Of a DNA stretch of 13,189 nucleotides, positions 1 to 6,988 are shown piece after piece (the first letter of the stretch is position 1; each line of letters opens with the position of its first letter). The position numbers and the translations under genes are program-made. The notes under the pieces are model-generated. The model worked only from the letters and a program-made list of their open reading frames with translations. It was not told the DNA's origin and did not search any database. This DNA is from Acidobacteriota bacterium (GTDB taxonomy: Bacteria; Acidobacteriota; Terriglobia; Terriglobales; Acidobacteriaceae). The DNA is taken from the NCBI GenBank assembly GCA_021801945.1, contig JAKABE010000049.1, positions 1-13,189 of the forward strand, read 5' to 3'.

Positions 1-1
1 C

Positions 2-493
2 CACAGCGGCGATTTGCTTGACTGGGTGGGGCGGTTCTCCGGTTTACTGCTTCTTCTGGGCATTGTGGGTTTCTTTTTTGCGCGCCTCTACCGGCGCCGC
101 GTGCTGCTCAGAAAATTGGTGACCGCACGCCTCGATCCCGAGGAGCTGAAACGGCGGCTGGACGGCGGCGAGCAGGTATACATCGTCGATCTGCGCCATC
201 CGCTGGAGCTCATTCCCGAGCCCTTCACGCTGCCCGGCGCGCGGCATATTTCGCCCGAGGCACTGGCGGCGCGGCACGAGGAGATACCGCGCGATCGCGA
301 TGTGGTGCTCTTCTGTACCTGCCCCAGTGAGGCCACTGCGGCCAAGACTGCGATGGCGCTCTACAAGCTGGGCATCGAGCGCGTGCGCCCGCTGCGCGGT
401 GGCTACGACGAGTGGAAGCGGTTGGGTTATCCGCTGGACGACATTCCGCCGGCTATTCCGCTCAACGTGGCATTCGGGCCGGCCAAGGGATGA
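2..493 (+). CDS. Membrane protein with C-terminal rhodanese domain, 5' end outside window (probable DedA-rhodanese fusion)
   Basis: The frame is open to the left edge, so this is probably the 3' part of a longer gene; the TTG at 14 is only the first possible start in view. Counting from that TTG, residues 9-23 form one hydrophobic helix, followed by an arginine-rich stretch (RLYRRR), as expected for the last membrane helix and cytoplasmic exit of a membrane protein. Residues 37-140 are a rhodanese (sulfurtransferase-like) domain: VDLR, a PGARHIS turn, then the active-site loop FCTCPSEA with the candidate catalytic cysteine at 101 (a second Cys at 103), and a closing GGYDEWKRLGYP. Proteins joining a DedA-type membrane domain to such a tail are known, and the helix-Arg-rhodanese arrangement fits; the DedA part itself is not visible. 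The substrate is unknown. The 3' end overlaps the convergent peptidase gene by 32 bases. Confidence 0.8.
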   Translation, partial: HSGDLLDWVGRFSGLLLLLGIVGFFFARLYRRRVLLRKLVTARLDPEELKRRLDGGEQVYIVDLRHPLELIPEPFTLPGARHISPEALAARHEEIPRDRDVVLFCTCPSEATAAKTAMALYKLGIERVRPLRGGYDEWKRLGYPLDDIPPAIPLNVAFGPAKG

Positions 494-1622
494 TTGATGC
501 GGACGGAACGAAGAGCGCCGCGATGCGTGCGCCAATGGGCGCGCCGATGCCGCTGCACGGATCCGGCCCAGCCTCCGCACTGTAGTATCCGTTGTTTCCC
601 ACTGTGATGTCGCTGAAGTCGGTCTGCTTCTTCCATAGCGCGGGCGTGACGAAGCCGAGCTTGGTTCCCAAGGCGGCGAAGAGCCCGGCGTAGAGCGGCG
701 CGACGGCGCTGGTTCCGCCCACAATCGTCGCCGAGCCGTGCACGAAGATGTTGTAGCCGGTGTTGGGATCGGCGTTGGCGCACACGTCGGGCACCATGCG
801 GCCTTTGCCGTAGGGGCTGGTGGCGGGCGCGGGCGGCGCGCCGATCTGGAAGCTCTCGACGGGGAAGACGGTCGAGTAGCCGCCTCCGGTGCCCTCGCCG
901 TTGGTCTGGCCGGGATTGTTGTTCCACACCGTCTCGCTGATCGCAGTCTTCTTCGTGCCTCCACAGCCGACCACGTGCGGGCAGGAGGCGGGGCAATCCA
1001 CGTTGGCCGGCGTCGGACCGCCATCGCTGGAGTCGTTGTCTCCGGAGGCTGCAAAGATAGCCATCCCCGCGGCTACGGCAGTCTGGGCGGTCGAATCCAT
1101 CTGCTTGACGGCGGTTGTGCCCCAATTCGCCTCGTCAGCGCCCCAGGAGATGGAGCACACGCTGCAGCCGTCAGAGGCCGCTTTCTGTACCGCCGAGGCG
1201 ATGTCTTGCGACCAATAAATCCGAATGGTGGCGGCTTGTCCCGTTGCCGCGTAATAGGACGCGCCGGAGACCTGGATATCGAGCGCGACCTCGTAATCGG
1301 CATTGCTCTGATTGGGTGTGTTCTCGGTTCCGTCCACCGAGACGTCGGTGATCGAGGGCACGGGCTGGCCCAGCGCCTGGAAGAACGAATCCATGTCCGA
1401 CTGCACCCAGCCGCCGCCCAACTCGACGATGGCAATGATGCCGCCGCCGGGCATGTTCGCAGGCCAGTTGTATGCGGCGCAAAGATTGGGCACGTTCCAA
1501 GCACCGGCAGCGGCGGCAATGAGATCAGTGGGTAGCTTGAAGTAGGGCCTGCAGCCGAACTTCGATTTTTTGCGCGGCCTCCGCGTCTTCGGAGACTTGC
1601 TTGACCGGGGGGAGGGGGTCAT
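462..1622 (-). CDS. S53 family (sedolisin/kumamolisin) serine-carboxyl peptidase without prodomain
   Basis: This is a 386-residue peptidase of the sedolisin family, whose members cleave proteins at acidic pH with a Ser-Glu-Asp triad. In this numbering the visible residues are E111 and D115 (DYEVALD), D195 in SGDND, which forms the oxyanion hole, and the nucleophile S305 in VGGTSAVAPL. The C-terminal calcium site is suggested by SDIT (D338) and GPDPCSGIG. Typical secreted sedolisins have a signal peptide and a roughly 180-residue activation prodomain. Here both are absent: a short basic N-terminus (RRPRKKSKFG) leads straight into the catalytic domain. The start at 1622 is chosen because AGGAG lies 5 bases upstream; an in-frame ATG at 1652 lacks this support. 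The gene is divergent from ubiD and convergent with the rhodanese gene. The family is sure; location and maturation are open. Confidence 0.92.
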   Translation of the reverse strand: MTPSPRSSKSPKTRRPRKKSKFGCRPYFKLPTDLIAAAAGAWNVPNLCAAYNWPANMPGGGIIAIVELGGGWVQSDMDSFFQALGQPVPSITDVSVDGTENTPNQSNADYEVALDIQVSGASYYAATGQAATIRIYWSQDIASAVQKAASDGCSVCSISWGADEANWGTTAVKQMDSTAQTAVAAGMAIFAASGDNDSSDGGPTPANVDCPASCPHVVGCGGTKKTAISETVWNNNPGQTNGEGTGGGYSTVFPVESFQIGAPPAPATSPYGKGRMVPDVCANADPNTGYNIFVHGSATIVGGTSAVAPLYAGLFAALGTKLGFVTPALWKKQTDFSDITVGNNGYYSAEAGPDPCSGIGAPIGARIAALFVPSASIIPWPARMPR

Positions 1623-1624
1623 GG

Positions 1625-1635
1625 CAACTCCTATG
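1625..1635 (-). promoter_or_regulatory. Ribosome binding site that sets the S53 peptidase start
   Basis: Read on the minus strand, AGGAG sits 5 bases before the ATG at 1622. This favours 1622 over the in-frame ATG at 1652 and removes ten residues that do not look like part of the family. Confidence 0.7.
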
Positions 1636-1662
1636 TATCGTGAGCATGGCACAGCTCGGCTC

Positions 1663-1681
1663 GGAAGGCAACGCGCCTTCC
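1663..1681. promoter_or_regulatory. Perfect 7-bp stem-loop in the divergent S53/ubiD intergenic region
   Basis: GGAAGGC and GCCTTCC form a perfect inverted repeat around a 5-base loop (AACGC). It lies between the divergent starts at 1622 and 1767, so it could be an operator dyad or a hairpin in the leader of either transcript. It has no T-run, so it is not a standard terminator. Its function is unknown. Confidence 0.35.
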
Positions 1682-1766
1682 CATCCAGCGGGGCTGGCTC
1701 AGCTCACAGTTCCCAGTTGCCGGTTGCGGGAGCTCCTCATCTCTGTTCTCCGGTTCCTGCCGTACC

Positions 1767-3485
1767 ATGGTGGAGGAACGCACACTACCACATGGAGCAA
1801 GTCCCTTGGCCTACGAGGATCTGCGCGACTGGATCAAAACCCTGGAAAAGCACGGCGAGCTGAAGCGCATCCGCGAAGAGGTTTCGCCCGAGCTGGAGAT
1901 CACGGAGATCACCGACCGCGTGTCGAAGATGGGTTCCCACGCCCTCTCTTCGAGCAGAGAACTTTCGAAGGATGGGGCGCCTGCATCTTCGCAGAGTGAA
2001 AAGTACGCTCCAGGCGGACCGGCGCTGCTCTTTGAGAACGTGAAGGGCCATCCGGGGCACAAGATCTTCATCAACCAGTTCGGCAGCGAGCGGCGCATGG
2101 CGCTTGCGCTCGGCGTTGACCGGCTGGACGCGATTGCCGAGCGCATCAAGGGGCTGATGAACGTCAAGGCTCCAGGGGGATTTGTCGACAAGCTCAAGAT
2201 GCTGCCGCAACTGGGCGCGCTCACCAGCGCCATTCCCAAGACCGTGAGCGCGAAGGACGCGCCGTGCAAGGAAGTCGTCCGGCGCGAGGACTTCGACCTG
2301 GGCTTTTTGCCCATCCTCAAGTGCTGGCCGCACGACGGAGGTCGCTTTATCACGCTGCCCTGCGTGCACACGCGCGATCCGCGCACAGGCAAGCGCAACA
2401 TCGGTATGTACCGCATGCAGGTGTACGATGGCCGGACGACGGGCATGCACTGGCAGCGGCAGAAGGTGGCCGCCGAGCACTACCGCGAGGCGCTCCGTGC
2501 CGCGGCCGCCTCGGCTGCGGAGGCGAGCGGAGACTTCGGCGAGAAGAGCGCGCGCGTGGCCATGATGGCGGAGTCCTCGGGCGGAGCGGCGGCCGTTCCC
2601 GATGGGCCCATTGGCGGCCTGCCGCAAGTCTCCCTCGGTAACCTGAAGGGCTCGCGGATGGAGGTGGCCGTGGCCATCGGCACCGATCCTGCTACGACCT
2701 TCGCGGCCATTGTGCCCGCACCGCCGGAGGTGGAGGAGTTCATGATCGCTGGCTTCCTACGCGGCAAGCCTGTGGAGATCGTGAAGTGCGAAACAGTCGA
2801 TCTGGAAGTGCCGGCGCAGGCGGAGATTGTGCTCGAGGGTTACGTGGAGTTGGGCGAGCTGCGCTCGGAGGGCCCCTTTGGCGACCACACCGGCTTCTAC
2901 ACGCCCACCGACGAGTATCCGGTCTTCCACCTTACCTGCATCACGCACCGCAAGGACCCCATCTACGCCGCGACCATCGTGGGCAAGCCGCCCATGGAAG
3001 ATGCATGGATGGGCAAGGCCGTGGAGCGCGTCTTTCTGCCCGCGATGAAGATGACCATCCCTGAGCTGGTGGACATCAACCTGCCCGTCGAGGCCGTCTT
3101 CCACAACCTGATGATCGTCTCCATCAAGAAGAGCTATCCCGGCCAGGCGCGCAAGGTGATGCACGCCATCTGGTCGCTGGGTCAGGCTATGTTTACGAAG
3201 TGCATCGTGGTGGTGGATGAGGATTGCGACGTGCAGAACATCGCCGAGGTGGTGCTGCGCGTAGCCAACAACATCGACCCTGAGCGCGACATTCAGTTCA
3301 CGCTGGGCCCGCTGGACTCGCTCGACCATGCTGCGCGCCTGCCCAACTACGGATCGAAAATGGGCATTGACGCCACCCGCAAGTGGAAGGCGGAGGGCTT
3401 CGAGCGGCCGTGGCCGGCCATGATCGAGATGGACCGCGCCACCAAAGCCAAAGTGGACGCGATGTGGTCGCGGCTCGGGCTGTAG
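1767..3485 (+). CDS. UbiD-family decarboxylase (prenylated-FMN dependent) with two insertions
   Basis: UbiD-family enzymes use prenylated FMN, made by UbiX, for reversible decarboxylation of aromatic or unsaturated acids, for example in ubiquinone or menaquinone synthesis. From the ATG at 1767 there are 572 residues, against about 490 for E. coli UbiD. Family landmarks run in order: YEDLRDWIKTLEKHGELKRI (16-35), GGPALLFENVKGH (83-95), the cofactor and metal region RNIGMYR (210-216) and GMHWQ (226-230), PAQAEIVLEGYV (349-360) with conserved glutamates, EGPFGDHTGFY (368-378), and GSKMGIDATRKW (529-540). The extra length is in two blocks, about residues 56-81 and 244-294, which have no counterpart in the E. 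coli sequence as I recall it. A TTG at 1806 with a well-placed GGAG may be the real start. The natural substrate cannot be read; no ubi or men genes are adjacent. Confidence 0.92.
   Translation: MVEERTLPHGASPLAYEDLRDWIKTLEKHGELKRIREEVSPELEITEITDRVSKMGSHALSSSRELSKDGAPASSQSEKYAPGGPALLFENVKGHPGHKIFINQFGSERRMALALGVDRLDAIAERIKGLMNVKAPGGFVDKLKMLPQLGALTSAIPKTVSAKDAPCKEVVRREDFDLGFLPILKCWPHDGGRFITLPCVHTRDPRTGKRNIGMYRMQVYDGRTTGMHWQRQKVAAEHYREALRAAAASAAEASGDFGEKSARVAMMAESSGGAAAVPDGPIGGLPQVSLGNLKGSRMEVAVAIGTDPATTFAAIVPAPPEVEEFMIAGFLRGKPVEIVKCETVDLEVPAQAEIVLEGYVELGELRSEGPFGDHTGFYTPTDEYPVFHLTCITHRKDPIYAATIVGKPPMEDAWMGKAVERVFLPAMKMTIPELVDINLPVEAVFHNLMIVSIKKSYPGQARKVMHAIWSLGQAMFTKCIVVVDEDCDVQNIAEVVLRVANNIDPERDIQFTLGPLDSLDHAARLPNYGSKMGIDATRKWKAEGFERPWPAMIEMDRATKAKVDAMWSRLGL
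1794..1808 (+). promoter_or_regulatory. Alternative ubiD start: GGAG plus TTG codon
   Basis: GGAG at 1794-1797 stands 8 bases before an in-frame TTG at 1806-1808. Starting there gives a protein that begins directly with AYEDLRDWI, as UbiD homologues usually do. The upstream ATG at 1767 has no purine-rich sequence in front of it. I consider the TTG about as likely as the ATG. Confidence 0.5.
1932..2009 (+). repeat. Palindromic insertion within the ubiD reading frame
   Basis: This block encodes about 26 extra residues between a normal EITEITDRV segment and GGPALLFEN. It contains a perfect 6-bp inverted repeat, CTTCGA (1948-1953) and TCGAAG (1965-1970). Outside it are partly complementary flanks, CGCCC on the left and GGGGCG on the right. 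TCGAAGGATGGGG on the right also resembles TCGAAGATGGG at 1923-1933. The serine-rich, low-complexity peptide suggests a short repeat that entered the gene in frame. That it is a dispersed repeat is inference. Confidence 0.45.
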
Positions 3486-3608
3486 CAGAGCGCATGGCCA
3501 CATCGCTCGTGCTTCTCCGATGAGTAGAGGGCGAAGCGCACGCACCGGCATTCGATGCACGCAACCCGTCCGTTGAGTGATGCCGGCTGCGCCTTCGGTC
3601 GCGGGTCC

Positions 3609-3614
3609 TAGAAT
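3609..3614 (+). promoter_or_regulatory. Possible -10 box (TAGAAT) upstream of folD
   Basis: TAGAAT matches the sigma-70 -10 consensus at 5 of 6 positions and is followed by an A-rich stretch. I see no good -35 at 16-18 bases upstream. If used, it gives folD a leader of roughly 180 bases that includes the tandem hairpins. Confidence 0.25.
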
Positions 3615-3691
3615 GAAAGTGGAAGCGATCCGAAATCTCGTTGCTAGAGCAGAACCAGAGTTGCTGCATCCCGGTGGGGTTTTGTAATAAA

Positions 3692-3747
3692 GGCACGGCT
3701 TTAGCCGAGCCGAAAAAGCGCCCAGGAACTCTTGGGGCTTTAGCCCC
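3692..3747. repeat. Pair of REP-like hairpins sharing the core GGCTTTAGCC
   Basis: The first hairpin (3692-3711) has arms GGCACGGCT and AGCCGAGCC around TT, with one mismatch. The second (3734-3747) is a perfect GGGGCT-TT-AGCCCC. Both contain the ten-base palindrome GGCTTTAGCC, and 22 bases separate them. Two copies of one palindromic core in tandem are the hallmark of REP/BIME-type repeats. I recall similar hairpins between genes in Acidobacteriota, but a genome-wide count is needed to prove it. Confidence 0.65.
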
Positions 3748-3803
3748 TGCCCGGAAACATCAACTGTGGCGTTGCTCTAACGCAGCGGCTAGGAAAAAGA
3801 AAA

Positions 3804-4718
3804 ATGGAAAAAATTCTAGAGGGCGCGGCGATTGCCGCAGCCATCAAACAGGAAGTGGCTGAAGAGGTGCGCGCGCTGGCGCAGAAGGGTGTGAGGCCGG
3901 GGCTGGCGGCGGTGCTGGTGGGTAACGTGGCCGCGTCGGAGATTTATGTGCGCAGCAAGGTGGCCACCTGCGCCGAACTGGGCCTTTTTAGCGATCTGAT
4001 CACGCCTCCCGCGGACGTGACCACCGCGGCGATGCTGGAGCTGGTGGCAGAGCTCAACCGGCGCGACGCGATCGATGGGATCCTGATCCAACTGCCGCTG
4101 CCCAAACAAGTTGATACCAAGGCCTTGCTCGACGCCGTTGATCCGGCCAAAGACGTGGACGGCTTTCATCCCGTGAACGCAGGCCGCCTGCAAGCCAACC
4201 GGCCGGCGCTGGCTCCGTGCACGCCCGCGGGGATTCTTGAGATTCTCAAGCGCAGCGGGATTGCGATCTCCGGCCAGCACGCGGTGGTGGTGGGACGCAG
4301 CGATATTGTCGGCAAGCCAGCGGCCATGCTGCTGCTGCATGAGAACGCCACGGTCACCATCTGCCACTCCAAAACACGCAACCTCGGAGAGATCACTCGT
4401 CAGGCCGATATTCTGGTCGCCGCCATCGGCCGCGCGGGCTTCATCACGCCGGAGATGGTCAGGCCGGGTGCGACGCTGATCGATGTGGGCATCAACCGGC
4501 TGAGCACACGCGAGGAGTTCGACCGCTTCTTCAAGGGCGATGCGAAGCGCGAGGCAACGTTCGCCAAACGCGGCTCGACCATCGTGGGCGACATCGATCC
4601 CAGGGCCTTTGCGCTGGCTGGCGCGTACACACCCGTACCCGGCGGCGTGGGTCCGCTAACCATCGCCATGTTGATGGCCAACACCGTGCGGGCGGCCAAG
4701 ATGCGGCGGGGACTGTGA
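3804..4718 (+). CDS. folD: Bifunctional methylenetetrahydrofolate dehydrogenase / methenyltetrahydrofolate cyclohydrolase
   Basis: FolD interconverts 5,10-methylene-, 5,10-methenyl- and 10-formyl-tetrahydrofolate using NADP, supplying one-carbon units in the cytosol. The 304-residue length is slightly above the usual 280-300. Landmarks in order: catalytic region SEIYVRSK with Y48 and K52, DGILIQLPLP (about 89-98), KDVDGFHPVN, APCTPAG, the nucleotide-binding VVVGRSDIVGKP, CHSKT, VGDID and the closing TPVPGGVGPLTIAML. The ATG at 3804 has a purine-rich AGGAAAAAG just upstream. It is transcribed in the same direction as ubiD but 318 bases away, so it probably has its own promoter. A short insert around STREEFDRFFKGDAKREATFAKRGS, before VGDID, lengthens the C-terminal third; such inserts vary among FolD proteins. 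Identification is secure. Confidence 0.97.
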   Translation: MEKILEGAAIAAAIKQEVAEEVRALAQKGVRPGLAAVLVGNVAASEIYVRSKVATCAELGLFSDLITPPADVTTAAMLELVAELNRRDAIDGILIQLPLPKQVDTKALLDAVDPAKDVDGFHPVNAGRLQANRPALAPCTPAGILEILKRSGIAISGQHAVVVGRSDIVGKPAAMLLLHENATVTICHSKTRNLGEITRQADILVAAIGRAGFITPEMVRPGATLIDVGINRLSTREEFDRFFKGDAKREATFAKRGSTIVGDIDPRAFALAGAYTPVPGGVGPLTIAMLMANTVRAAKMRRGL

Positions 4719-4724
4719 AAGTTT

Positions 4725-4816
4725 GAATCGGCGAAGGCGCAGTTTGCGGTGCAAAGAGAGCCGATTGTGAGATGCTCGTTGACATCGAGCTGCAAGTTGT
4801 TCAATTCGCCGATTCT
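4725..4816. repeat. Long inverted repeat enclosing two small hairpins, between convergent folD and MBL gene
   Basis: GAATCGGCGAA (4725-4735) and TTCGCCGATTC (4806-4816) are perfect 11-bp inverted copies 70 bases apart. Between them sit TTTGC-GGT-GCAAA (4743-4755) and GCTCG-7nt-CGAGC (4774-4790), so the strand can fold into a branched structure. It fills the space between the folD stop (4718) and the MBL gene stop (4827). It may act in termination, be a tiny mobile repeat, or encode a structured RNA; there is no T-run of a normal terminator. Confidence 0.5.
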
Positions 4817-4826
4817 ATTGCCGGAT

Positions 4827-5795
4827 TTAAGGATTCGTTATCGTGAAGACAGCCGGCTTGGTTCCCGCTTCTTGAAGGATTCTGCCTTGAGCAAGAAGGA
4901 GCTCAAGGTGACCTTCCAATGCGTAAACCAGTTCGCTGTCAGAGGCCCGAGGCCAGGAGCCCAACTCCGGTCCGCATCTCTCAATGATCTGGCGCAGCGT
5001 GAGGCCCGCGGGACTCCGCACCAGTTGATCCACGATCAGTTTCTCTGCCCGATGCACGAAGGTCCGACTCTCAGACAGAAACTCATGGATACCGGATCCT
5101 CTCTTCAACGGCCAGTGGGCGGTAGCAAGGCAGGCGATCGGCAAAGATTCAAAATAATCGATGGTCTGAAGATAGCTGGCCGGCTCAAGATACGTGGGGC
5201 ACAAAACTGGATGTCCCTCGCTGTCTGGATAGAACGCGCCTTGCACCGCGTCGCCGCACAACATCGTGCGGCTCCGCGGATCGAAGACAGCGAGGTGCCC
5301 CTTTGAATGTCCAGGAGTGTGGTGAATCTCCACATACTAGTCATCGCCCAGATCAATTCGCTCTCCGCCGTGCCAGGTGCGGTCCACAGGTTGTGGATCT
5401 CCCATGGCCTCGAAGATGGACCTCCGGGTCGCATCGTCGTAATGAATCGCGTGCTTCTCGTCATAGGCGTTATAGCGGCGCGCCCACATCACCTCGGGAT
5501 CTTCGATCAGCTCCCGATCCTGGGCTCCACAAGTGATCTGCACCGCCGGCTGAGCCCGCTTGACCGAGCGGTTCCCGCCGCAATGATCCATATCGCAGTG
5601 CGTGTTGATTACAATCCCAATCTCGTGTGGGTCGATTCCCTTGGAGCACAGATAGGGGAAGATCATCTGCTCCGGGTCAGGAGCGCATCCGGTATCGAGT
5701 AAGACGCTCTGCGCGCGACCGTGCAGGAGGAACAACTGCAAGGGACGTGGGCCCACCAGCCCCGGGATCATGTGAATATCTGGCGCAATTTCCAT
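4827..5795 (-). pseudogene. Metallo-beta-lactamase-fold hydrolase interrupted by an in-frame TAG
   Basis: Two halves in the same frame form one MBL-fold protein of about 320 residues. The N-terminal half has FLLHGRAQSVLLDTG and the metal motif NTHCDMDHCGG, an HxDxDH version of the usual HxHxDH. The frame then stops at TAG (5337-5339) right after ERIDLGDD, and resumes one codon later with YVEIHHTPGHSKGHLAVFD, CGDAV and TAHWPL, which supply the remaining metal ligands. Everything else is intact, so one nonsense change seems to have broken the gene. The ATG at 5795 is preferred because GGTGA lies 5 bases upstream; GTG 5804 (overlapping the dehydratase stop as GTGA) and TTG 5807 are alternatives. 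It is the last gene of the SDR-dehydratase operon. A sugar lactonase role is inferred from its neighbours. A GTG at 5333 could restart translation, giving a fragment without the first metal motif. Confidence 0.85.
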
Positions 5796-5800
5796 CTCTG

Positions 5801-6982
5801 TCACCAATCGAGGATCGCGCCATCGTACGCTCGGATCCTGGTGGAATGAATGACCTCTTGCACAAATGGATGCTTGGCTGCTGCCGCTTCGTTCACCTGG
5901 ATCCCCAGTCCGGGCGCGTCACTCGGCAACCAGTACCCATCTTTTGACTCCAGTTGTTGTTCCACCACTTCCCAGCGCCACGGAACGTCGGTCAGCATGT
6001 CTTCCTGGATGAGAAAGTTGGGCGTGCTCAGATCGAAGTGAAGGGCTGCCGCATTGGCCACCGGCCCGAGAGGATTATGCGGTGCGACCCCCATCGTATA
6101 AACCTCCGCCATTGCCGCGATCTTCCTTGCTTCCCACAGGCCCCCGCAGTGGCACAAGTCCGGCTGAATCACCTGGCAGGCCAGCTTCTCGAAAACATCA
6201 CGGAACTGAAACCGGGTTACCAGCCGTTCGCCGGTTGCGATCGGTACTGGACTTTGTCTGCGAACCTCTGCGAGAACATCAACATTTTCAGGCGGTACGG
6301 GTTCCTCGATAAACAGCGGCCGATAGGGGGCGAGAACTCGGCAAAACTCTACTGCGTTACCGAGAGAATGGCGTCCATGGCAGTCCACCATGATATCCAC
6401 ATCTTCGCCTAGAGCGGAACGAAGAGCACCCATGATGCGCTCCGCCTGCCTATAGCCGGCGATGCTGTTCAGCGGCTCCGTGGGAGGTGTCAGCAATACC
6501 TTAACCGCGGTATAGCCCTTGGCAACCACCTCCAGCGCACGGTCGACGAAAATTGCCGGATCCAGGCTGTTTTGCGATTCGTAAACCGCGCGCATGTCTC
6601 CGCCGCCCAGGTGGGTATACATCCGTACTTTGTCTCGAACCGCGCCGCCCAGCAACTTATAGACCGGCCGCTGCAGAGATTTACCCAAAATATCCCAGCA
6701 AGCCTGCTCGATCGCCGAAATTGCCGAGAGGCCGATGACTCCGGTTCGCCAGAAAGACTGGCGATAGAGTTTCTGATACAGATGCTCGATGCGCGTTGGA
6801 TCCTCTCCCACGAGCATCGGCTCGAAATCCTCGACGGCTCCGACCACACTCCTGGTTTTCCACTCCAGCGAAGCCTCGCCCCAGCCGAAGAGTCCTGGAA
6901 CACTCGTCTCAACTTTGACGAACACCCAGTTCCGCATTTCGGCGTTCACCACAACGGTCTTCAATCCGGTAATCTTCGTCAT
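5801..6982 (-). CDS. Mandelate racemase/enolase superfamily sugar-acid dehydratase, D-galactonate dehydratase-like
   Basis: The enzyme probably removes water from a sugar acid to give a 2-keto-3-deoxy acid in the cytosol. It is 393 residues and collinear with E. coli DgoD as I recall it. The N-terminal capping domain contains VFVKVETSVPGLFGWGE (20-36) and SFWRTGVIGLSAISAIEQACWD (76-97). In the barrel, the metal ligands are D200 (VDCHGRHS), E226 (FIEEPVPPEN) and E252 (ATGERL). Candidate catalytic histidines are H202 in the DxHGR motif and H302 in APHNPLGP. D275 lies in QPDLCHCGG and E327 in IQED. The DxH arrangement with the late His is that of galactonate and mannonate dehydratases rather than racemases. 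It starts 6 bases after the SDR stop and ends 5 bases before the MBL start, so the three are one operon. The exact substrate cannot be fixed from sequence. Confidence 0.9.
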   Translation of the reverse strand: MTKITGLKTVVVNAEMRNWVFVKVETSVPGLFGWGEASLEWKTRSVVGAVEDFEPMLVGEDPTRIEHLYQKLYRQSFWRTGVIGLSAISAIEQACWDILGKSLQRPVYKLLGGAVRDKVRMYTHLGGGDMRAVYESQNSLDPAIFVDRALEVVAKGYTAVKVLLTPPTEPLNSIAGYRQAERIMGALRSALGEDVDIMVDCHGRHSLGNAVEFCRVLAPYRPLFIEEPVPPENVDVLAEVRRQSPVPIATGERLVTRFQFRDVFEKLACQVIQPDLCHCGGLWEARKIAAMAEVYTMGVAPHNPLGPVANAAALHFDLSTPNFLIQEDMLTDVPWRWEVVEQQLESKDGYWLPSDAPGLGIQVNEAAAAKHPFVQEVIHSTRIRAYDGAILDW

Positions 6983-6988
6983 CTTGAT

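Larger units (their letters stand above)
3486..3803. other. 318-base gap between ubiD and folD: promoter candidate and repeat hairpins, no gene
   Basis: No convincing coding sequence is present; the open frame at 3641-3862 runs through hairpin repeats and overlaps folD. The gap holds a spaced 7-bp inverted repeat (CCGGCAT at 3545-3551, ATGCCGG at 3580-3586), a TAGAAT box at 3609-3614, two tandem hairpins at 3692-3747, and a small dyad GCGTT/AACGC at 3769-3783. TAGAGCA (3645-3651) and TGCTCTA (3773-3779) are inverted around the hairpins and might mark the edges of one element. Confidence 0.6.

Noticed and set aside
2757..3560. Minus-strand open frame of 267 codons opposite ubiD
   Set aside because: It is a shadow of the UbiD coding sequence with histidine- and arginine-rich, motif-free translation.
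3641..3862. Open frame of 73 codons upstream of folD
   Set aside because: It runs through the repeat hairpins, has no ribosome binding site and overlaps the folD start in another frame.
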